Source: JBGPIT01 sp041485125 (GTDB taxonomy: Bacteria > Desulfobacterota > Binatia > UTPRO1). From it: a stretch of DNA of 7,620 nt. Under the pieces are notes generated by a model that ran no database searches, was not told the DNA's origin, and saw only the letters and a program-made list of their open reading frames with translations. Positions within the stretch are counted from its first letter, which is position 1. The number at the start of each line of letters is the position of its first letter. Shown piece after piece: positions 1 to 7,200 of this stretch. A program made the translations under genes and the position numbers. The stretch spans positions 1 through 7,620 of the forward strand of contig JBGPIT010000250.1 of the NCBI GenBank assembly GCA_041485125.1, read 5' to 3'.

Positions 1-270
1 CAACAATGCGTATCCGGCAATGAGGGGTGCGAGTGCGTTCCGGACTCGGAGCTTTGCCATCTTGGCGCCGGCGGCATGTGCGGCGGCGTGTGCGCCAACC
101 CGCAGCAATCATGCCTGTACGACAGTGACGTGGCCGAATGCCGTTGCTTCAACGACCCCGGCTGCCACTCCGTCGGCGGCCTTCAAGTCGGAGCCTGCGG
201 CGGCGGCTGCCCGGGCGTGGGCCTCTTCTGCGTCCCAGGCCCTCAGGGCTGTACCTGCTCACCCGATTGA
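1..270 (+). CDS. Cysteine-rich repeat protein, 3' end only (5' end outside window)
   Basis: The frame is open from base 1 to the TGA at 268-270 and gives 89 residues, 14 of them cysteines. The start lies upstream of the window; the ATG at 76 is internal because the same repeat pattern continues before it. Cys-X-Cys pairs occur at residues 10-12, 47-49 and 84-86, an exact 37-residue spacing. Between them are Gly-rich CGGxC motifs at residues 27-31 and 66-70 and a single Cys at 38 and 77, so the fragment covers about two and a half copies of one unit. Disulfide-rich repeats like this usually belong to exported or surface proteins, but the N-terminus is missing and no signal peptide can be seen. 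There is no enzymatic motif and I do not recognise a specific family, so function is unknown. A hairpin follows 18 bases after the stop. Reality of the gene is fairly secure; export is inference. Confidence 0.72.
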   Translation, partial: QQCVSGNEGCECVPDSELCHLGAGGMCGGVCANPQQSCLYDSDVAECRCFNDPGCHSVGGLQVGACGGGCPGVGLFCVPGPQGCTCSPD

Positions 271-288
271 CCTGGTTCGGTTGACGTC

Positions 289-331
289 GAGCGCCTCGCG
301 CGATCGCGCCACCGCGTCGTGCGAGGCGCTC
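289..331 (+). terminator. Strong 16-bp hairpin after the cysteine-rich gene, candidate terminator lacking a U-tract
   Basis: Bases 289-299 and 321-331 are a perfect 11-bp inverted repeat (GAGCGCCTCGC / GCGAGGCGCTC). As RNA the stem extends inward to 289-304 paired with 316-331: 16 bp including two G-U wobbles, closing an 11-nt loop. It begins 18 bases after the stop codon of the upstream gene, the usual place for a terminator. No T-run follows (the next bases are CTGATGCCG), so it is not a classical intrinsic terminator. A U-less hairpin terminator, an mRNA 3'-end stabiliser, or a DNA-level palindrome are all possible. Confidence 0.5.
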
Positions 332-507
332 TGATGCCGCGACTCAGATCCATCGTTGGCCCTCGGACCGTGTCTGGCGATTTGTCGAGCGCCTGCTGCC
401 TAGCGTGCGAGCACCGCGCCCGCACCGATCAGCGCGACTCTCGATAGAGGGCGCGTGCGCACATCGGATGGGATCGGTCTCCCCTCTTGCTAGTCGTCAC
501 TTCAGCG

Positions 508-543
508 TTGCGATTCGTACCCATATTGGTCATATTGGTCTCA
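508..543 (+). promoter_or_regulatory. Predicted promoter of the toxin-antitoxin operon, probably giving a leaderless transcript
   Basis: TTGCGA at 508-513 (4 of 6 to TTGACA) and CATATT at 531-536 (4 of 6 to TATAAT) are separated by exactly 17 bp. The expected transcription start, about 7 bases past the -10, falls on the A of the antitoxin ATG at 543. No Shine-Dalgarno sequence is present before that ATG, which agrees with a leaderless mRNA. This is one of the few AT-richer patches in the window. The prediction is by eye. Confidence 0.42.
522..539 (+). repeat. Two tandem copies of CATATTGGT, candidate antitoxin operator
   Basis: The 9-mer CATATTGGT occurs at 522-530 and again immediately at 531-539, ending three bases before the antitoxin start codon and covering the predicted -10. 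Toxin-antitoxin operons are normally repressed by the antitoxin, alone or with the toxin, binding repeats that overlap the promoter, so an operator role is likely. Phd-family operators are more often inverted repeats; here only an imperfect CCATATTGG half-palindrome (521-529) is visible. Repeat: seen directly. Role: inference. Confidence 0.5.
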
Positions 544-800
544 TGCGAACCGCGACACTTGCGACGGCGAAGGCAACGTTGTCGGCTCTGGTGAGCGACG
601 CACAGCACCGAGGTCGACGAACCGTCATCCTGCGACATGGCAAGCCCTCCGCCGCCATCGTGCCCGTCGAAGTCGCGACCGGTTCCACAAAGCGGCCGAA
701 AGCGCTGTCTGACGCCGATGCCAAACGCCTGCTTGCCGGTTTCGGCAAGGCGACCCGCCGTCGCAGCGCGGTGGCCGATCTGCTCGACTTCCGGCGATGA
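543..800 (+). CDS. Type II toxin-antitoxin antitoxin, Phd/YefM family
   Basis: This 85-residue protein is the likely antidote and autorepressor for the PIN toxin encoded next to it. Its N-terminal half follows the Phd/YefM pattern: a start of the form M-x-T-A-x-L-A-x-A-K-x-x-L-S-x-L-V, a basic turn (HRGRRTV, about residues 22-28), then the signature strand ILRHGKPSAAIVPVE (about 29-43), corresponding to the V/I-x-R-x-G-K-P-x-A-x-x-V-P motif of the family. This half forms the dimeric DNA-binding domain. The Arg- and Ala-rich C-terminal part (about 52-85, ending LLDFRR) would be the flexible toxin-binding tail. The ATG at 543 was chosen because the family match begins there. The frame is open further upstream (ATG at 405), but that extension is unlike Phd and would run through the promoter-like sequence. 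Its stop overlaps the toxin start by 4 bases (ATGA, 797-800), implying translational coupling. The family is confident; the precise partner specificity is not. Confidence 0.85.
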   Translation: MRTATLATAKATLSALVSDAQHRGRRTVILRHGKPSAAIVPVEVATGSTKRPKALSDADAKRLLAGFGKATRRRSAVADLLDFRR

Positions 801-1198
801 TCCTCGTGCTCGACGCGTCGGTCGCCGTCGCCGCTGCGCGCACGGGTGAACCGGCGCATCGGAAGTCGCGGGTACGAGTGCAGCGCGCACTGACGGGGGC
901 AGACGAAATCGTCGTGCCGTCCCTCTTCTCGGTCGAGGTCGGCGCCGCGCTCGCACGAGCGGGAGAGCCCCTCGACACGGTTCGCGCCTACGTCGAGGCG
1001 CTGCTCGCGCGCGCGACGGTCGTCCCCCTCGGCGCGCGGGCCGCCCGCGCGGCTCGCGAGATCGCGATGCGCTGTCGGTTGCGTGCCGCCGACGGCGTGT
1101 ACGTCTGGCTGGCGTCGCGGGACGGGCTACCGCTGTGCTCCCTCGATGAGGAGATCGCGCTCCGCGCGGGAGGGGTGTGCACGGTCATCCCTCCGTGA
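797..1198 (+). CDS. vapC: VapC-type PIN-domain ribonuclease toxin
   Basis: This 133-residue protein is of typical VapC size. Such toxins are Mg2+-dependent endoribonucleases that cut tRNA or rRNA and stop translation unless bound by their antitoxin. The four conserved acidic positions of the PIN active site are visible: Asp6 in the N-terminal LDASVAV strand, Glu47 in VPSLFSVEVGAAL, Asp99 in LRAADGVYVWLA, and Asp117 in CSLDEEI. The spacing and the surrounding hydrophobic strands fit the PIN fold, and no catalytic residue is missing, so the toxin looks intact. It starts inside the antitoxin stop codon (ATGA overlap) and has no Shine-Dalgarno sequence of its own, so expression probably depends on translation of the antitoxin. 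The gene ends 5 bases before the stop of the convergent giant gene, with no room for a terminator between them. Substrate RNA cannot be read from sequence. The symbol is used at family level. Confidence 0.88.
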   Translation: MILVLDASVAVAAARTGEPAHRKSRVRVQRALTGADEIVVPSLFSVEVGAALARAGEPLDTVRAYVEALLARATVVPLGARAARAAREIAMRCRLRAADGVYVWLASRDGLPLCSLDEEIALRAGGVCTVIPP

Positions 1199-1203
1199 CG
1201 GCG

Positions 1204-4200
1204 TTATCCGTGCTCGTCGCCCGATAGCTCCGCGAAGCGCGTGAGCGCCTGCTCGGTGTCGGTGACGTCGAAGACCTCGTAGCGCTGGATGCGATCACCG
1301 CCGGTCAGGGCGACAATCACGAAGACGTTCTCGAACGGGCCGCCGTCGGGTACGGTCCCGAACGTGCGAACCGCCGCCGCGAGACCGTGACGGTTCCAGG
1401 CGAGGACCCGGGATACCTCCGCCGCCAGGTCGGGTGCCAGGTCGGCCAGCGCCCGCATCGAGGCGACATATTGGTCGCGGTCGAGAGTGCCCAAGCCCAA
1501 TGTGCGGTGGTCGACGAACACGAGGTCGGGAGCTAGAGCCTGGCGCGCCGCGTCCCAGTCGTGCCGCACGAACGCACGAATGAACGCTGCATACGGCGCG
1601 CCCGCGGCGGCTTCTCCAGCTGCGAAGCGCGTCAGTCCCTCGACGAATGCGGCGGGGCGATCGTCGGAGTCGAACAAGATCAACGCCCGGAGCCGCCCAT
1701 CGGCGGCGACCTCGATCAGCCGGATCCGCTCGGTCTCGAACGCGTCGCGCTCCGGTCCCCCGCTCCACAGCGTGCGCTCGAGCGCAACCCGGTCGCCGGC
1801 GGCGCCGATGAACTCGGACTCGGCCTGGAACCCCGGCAGCGAAGTGGTGAACTGTTGCGAGGCGATCCACGTCTCGACGTCACCGCTCACCAGCGCACGC
1901 TTGCCGCGATCCTCGTAGGTGAAGTCGTCGCTGGCGAGCGCACGCACCGCGGCCCAATTGCGGGCCGTAAAGACTTCGCCCCAGCGAGCGCGGATGCGCG
2001 TCGCGGCGTTCGGCGGGATGCGCAGCGGGTCCGGGCGCAGCTCCTCGAAGCGCGCCCGCGCGACGTCGAGGTCTTCGATCTCGAAGAGCTCTCCGCAGAG
2101 GGGCCGGCCACCATGGTGGACAACGAGCTGCACGTACACGGACTCGAATTCGCCGCCCTCGGCGAGTGTGCCGAACGTGTGGCCGATGGCGAGGTATCCG
2201 TGCTTCTCCACAGCGAGATGGTAGAGCGGCGCGCCGACGGTCGCGTCGGGTGACTGCTCGAACAGCGCTGCAAGCGAGGCGACGTATCCGTCGGCGCTCT
2301 CGATGCGACCGAGGCCCGTGCGCCGATGGTCGTGGAAGACGAAGTCGTCGGGCAGGGCCGCCCGCAGCCGTTCGAGGTCGTGGTCGCGCAGTGCGCGGAT
2401 GAATTCCACCATCGACGGCAGAAAGACACTGCGCGCATGGCGCTCGAACAGCTCCTCGCTCGCAGCACCGCGATCATCCGGGTCGAAGATGACCATCGCG
2501 ACGACCCGGCCCTCGGCGTCGACTTCGACAACCTCGAGGTCCTCGATCTCGAAGGCCCGCCTGTCATCACTCCTGCTGAAGAGAACGCGCTCGAGCGCCA
2601 ACCGGTCGCCGGCCGTCGCAAGCAGAGTACGCGCCACGCGCGTCCCGGCGCGCTGCAAGATCTGCGAGCTCGCGACCACCATCTCGCAGTCACCTGTCAT
2701 GCGCATCAAACGGCGCCGATCCTCCAACGCGATCGGCGCGCACAGTGCGCGCAGCGCATCCCAATCCTGGGCGTCGCGGTACCCGACCCAACGATCCATC
2801 GCGCGCGTCACGGCGTTCGGCGGGACGCGCAGCGGATCCCGCGTCGAGCTCGCGCCGATGGCATCGAAGCGGGCGCGCGCCTGGTCGATTTGGCCGAGGT
2901 CGTACAGGTCGAGCCGGTGCATCTTGCCGAGCTCGTCGAGCTCGATGACGCTGAGAGACGGTAGTTCGAATGCGCCGCCCTCGCGGGTGCCCCGAAACGC
3001 GAGCTCCGCGAGGCGTCCACGGTCGGACAATCTGACGTGGGAGAGGTGAATCCGAGCGTCCGGTGCGAGATCGACCAGCGATCGCAACGTCTGGACCCAC
3101 GCCGCCGGACCGTGCACTGTTCCCCAGCTGACCAGCCGGTGATTGTGCGCGACGAGGGCCGGAGCACACAGCGCGGTCAGGGAGTCCCAATCGCGGCTGG
3201 CGAAGGCGAGACTGAACGCGCGGTTGAACGCCGACGAGCGGTCGTATGTGGCGGCCTCGCCGGCGTCGTAGCGCGCGTCGAGCTCGACGTAGGCGGCATC
3301 GAGGTCGTCGGCGTCGAACCGGACTAACACCACGGGGTCGCCGCAGTCATTCGTCTCGATCAGGTTGAGGGACTCGAGCTCGCTCAGTCCGATCGCACCG
3401 TCGGCGACTTCGGTACGCAGCCGCGCCAGTGCGAGCCGATCCCCCCGTGTGGCGAGCACCTCCGACTCGATGCGCCTCGAGGCCATGTCGCCGAGCCGGC
3501 GTGTGAACTCGACGAACTGATCCCGATCGAGCTCGAGCTGCGCCATCCACCGCCGGTCCGCATGCCGGAACCCCGCCGGGAGGATCTGCGCGAGACGCTG
3601 CCAATCGCGGGCCAGCCAGCACGCGATCATCCGGTCCCAGGCGCACGTCGCGGCGTTCGCGAAGCGCGTCGCCCTTGGGTCTACCGGCAGCTCGGCGTCG
3701 GTGCCCCCGACGAGCGCGTCGAAGCGGGCGAGCGCCTCGGCCTCGCGATCGGCGTCGAAGGTCTCGTCGTGGATCACGCGGCCGTCGGGGCCGAACAGCC
3801 AGAGCAGGAGAAAGACCGACTCGAAGGCGCCGCCGCTGGCGCGGTCGATGCCCGCGGTCGTCCAGCGCAGCAAGAGCGCGCCGGATTCCAGACGGAGGAC
3901 GTCGTCGACCCGGGTGGTCAGGTCGTCGGCGAGCTCGAAGAGGGAACGGAAGCCGCGCAGCAGCTTGTCGGCACCGCGCCCGGACGCGAAGCCGACGGTT
4001 CGGTGGTCGATGAACTCGACGTCGGGCGCAAGCGCCGCCGCGTAGTGGTCCAGATCCGGAGGGGCCACCATGTTCCCGACCGACTGCGCCGTCGCCGCGG
4101 CGCGGGCGCGTTCGGGTCCTTCGGCGAGAAGCTCGGCGTTGCACTCGTACAGCCGGGCAACGGCCGCGCCGAGTCGGTTGTCGGCGAACACCTCGGTCCG

Positions 4201-7200
4201 CCGGCGTCGCCCCTGCGCATCGACCTCGGCCAGAAAGATTTCCTCGATCTCGTAGGGACCGACATCGAACTGTCGTGTGGATATCCCGCTCGCGGACATT
4301 GACGAGCGACACAGCGCGAGCCAGTCACCAAGGGTCGCCAGCGGTTCGAGCGCGTACCTAAAGTCGTCCGCCCTGAGCAGCGAGCGCCAGCCAGCGAGCA
4401 CTCCTTCTCGATCGTAGGTGGCGCCGGTGGGGTGGTCCACGACCTCCACGTGATCGGCGAACAGGGTGGGAAACACGTCGGCGTCCCGTGCGGCGATTGC
4501 CGCACTCACGAGAGCCGCGTTCGCGGTCGCGGCGTTCGAGCGCACGCGGCGCACGCGCCGTTCCGCGATTCGCGGAGACGTGGCTGCGGGTGACGCTGCC
4601 GTCAGCCCCTCGACCTCGCTCCCGACGAGCGCGTCGAAGCGAGCGAGTGCCTCGGCGTCATGCTCGAGGTCGAACCGCTCCCAGCGCGTCAGGAGGCCGT
4701 CGGTGCCGAAGACCCACAGCTCGCAAAGGGTGCGCTCGAACGTGCCGCCGCCGGTGCGCTCGATGCCGAAGCTCGTGTGGCGCACCAGGAGCGCATCGGC
4801 ATCCAATCCGAAGACGTCGTCGAGGCGCCAACTGAACCCTTCCGTCAGCTCGAGCAAGGCGCGGATGGCCTGCAGCATTGCCTCCGCGCCGTGCAGAGAC
4901 CCGACGCCGACGCTGCGATGATCCACGACCTCGAGGGCCGGCGCGAACGCGGCGGCGAGGCGATCGAGATCGAACGGTACCGTCAGCGCGGCGACCGAGC
5001 GCGCCGTCATCGCGGCCCGGGTGCGCGCCGGGCCGTCGGGGAGGAGCTCGGCGTAGCGTTCGTACAAGCGAGCGACGGCGTCGCCCAGGTGATCGCCCGC
5101 GAAGTGCTCGGCTCGCCGACGTTGCCCCTGCGTGTCGAGCTCGATCAGCATGATGGTCTCGTGCTCGTAGGGGCCGACGTCGAACGTTCCGCCGGATGCC
5201 CCGCTCGCCGACACCAACGTTCGACACAGCCCGAGTGCATCGCCGAGCGTTGCCAACGGCTCCTGCGCGAACGTCACGTCCTCATTCCTGAGGATCGCGC
5301 GCAAGTTGGCGAGCGCTCCGCGTTGTTCGTACCTCAGGCCGGTCGGGTGGTGCACCGCCTCGTAGTCATCGGTCATGAGGGGGATGAACCCGTCGGCGTC
5401 CCGTGCGGCGAACGCGGCGCAGAAGCGAGCGGCGCTAACGGTCACGGCGTTCGCTCGTACCCGGCGTTGGACGGGGCGCGCCGGCTCGGTGCGATTTTCG
5501 GGCGCACTGGCAACCGGCTCGAGGCGCGCTCCGTCGTGGCGCGCACGCTCGGCGAGCAGCGTGGCACCCTTGGCCTCCCAGAGCGCGATCGCGCGCGTTT
5601 CCTCGGCGTCGGCTTCAGAGCTCTTGCCGGTGGCGCGCAACGCTGCGGCGAGCGCGAGACGGGCGTCGGCGTGGTCGAGGAGCGCGTCGGTCGCCGCGGC
5701 GATCGCGACGGCGGCGCGCGCGAAGGCGACGGCTGCCACGTGCTCGCCGCGCCGCGCGAGTGCTTCGGCCCGCACACCGCGCCAGGCGATCGCCGCCTTG
5801 AGATCGTCACCGGCGAGCGCCTCGCTCTCGTAGCTGAGAGTTTCCGCCTCCGCGGCTCGGCCCTGCGCCAGTAACGTGCGGCCGAGGAGCGCCGCCGCCT
5901 GCGCCGCGTCGATCCCGAGGCCGTGGTGGCGGAGGCCGTCGTACGCCGGACGCAAGCTGCGCTCGGCAGCGGCGGCGTCGCCTTCGAGCAGCTCGATCAG
6001 CCCGGCGAACACGTCGGCCTCGAGCAATCGCTGGGTGATCCCGAGCTCTTCGACGAGGTGTCGGGAGGCCGCGATCATGCGCCGCGCCGCCTCGGCGCGC
6101 CCGCGGAGCGCCTCGAGCACGGCCTGACATCGCAGTGCGACGGCCTCGACCGCGGGTGCCCCTTGCGTGATGCGGAGCACGCGCACGACGTCGAGGCAGC
6201 GCCCACTCGCACGCGTGACCGGACTCGGCCCCCAGAGCGCGGCGACCGGCGCGCCGGCCAAGACGGCGTTGGCGCGGCGACGGTCACCGGCGCGCCGAGC
6301 GGCGGCGAGCGCTCGGTCGAGCGCCGCTTCGCACGCGCCGACCTCGCCGAGACGCGCCAGCGCCATCGCGTGCACGGCGTGCGCCTTCGCTTCGCCGGCG
6401 GCGTCGGCGAGCGACGCCAGCGTGCCCGCCGCCGTCGCCACCGCGTCGGCGGTAGCACGGAGCGACGCCGGGTCGGTGAGCGCGGCGAGCTGGCCGGCGA
6501 AACAGGTGTGCCACGCTTGCAGACGCGCGGACCCGACGGTGAAGCGGGCGAGCTCGGCGACCGCGGCCGCGGCGGGGCCGACGTCGCCGGCGGTGAGGAG
6601 CGCCTCGCACCAGTCGAGGGCGAGATCGGCGCGCGTGGGATCGGCCGCGTCGAGCCGGTCGAGGGCGCGGCCGAGCAGGCTCGCCGCAAGTGGCAGGTCG
6701 TCGCGCTCGAGCGCCCGTCGACCCGCGGCGGCGAGGTAGCGCGCCGCCCGCTCGCCGATGGCGCGACCGTGCGCGTCGATCGGGCCGAGCTCGCGCAGGT
6801 GCTGGTGCGCTTGCTCGAGATGCCATCCCATCGTCTCGTCGTGCTCGACGCTCTCCCCGACCCTGCTTTCGAGCCAGTCGGCGAAGCGGCCGTGCAGCTC
6901 CGCGCGCGTGCCCTTCAAGACGCGGCGGTAGGCCGCGTCGCGGATCAGCCCGTGATGAAACTTGAGCGCCGGCTCGCCGAGGAACCAGCCGGTATCGGAC
7001 TCGATGATCTCGCTCCGCCTGAGCGCTTCGAGCCGCGCGTCGAGGTCCGTGACCTCGCGCGGCAGCAAGTGGGCGACGGCGGTCCGCGAGAACTGTCGTC
7101 CCACGACTGCCGCCCGCTCGAGCACGGCGCGCTCCTCCGGACGGAGTCGTTCGATGCGCGCCGCGAGCAGAGCCTGGATCGTCGGCGGCATCTCGAGGCT

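Noticed and set aside
20..334. + strand frame of 104 codons overlapping the cysteine-rich gene
   Set aside because: It is an Ala-rich alternative frame that runs through the hairpin; the competing frame shows periodic cysteine motifs.
405..542. Possible 46-residue N-terminal extension of the antitoxin from the ATG at 405
   Set aside because: The extension does not resemble Phd/YefM proteins and would place the promoter-like elements and tandem repeat inside coding sequence. The family match begins at the ATG at 543.
429..956. - strand frame of 175 codons across the antitoxin gene
   Set aside because: It is an Arg-rich product antisense to a clear Phd-type antitoxin and the start of the PIN toxin, with no domain support.
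1561..2253. + strand open frame (230 codons) opposite NTF2 pairs 4-5
   Set aside because: It is a shadow frame; the opposite strand encodes conserved repeat motifs at the same positions.
4660..5874. + strand open frame (404 codons) opposite NTF2 pair 1 and the end of the TPR region
   Set aside because: It is a complementary-strand shadow with no start context or family resemblance.
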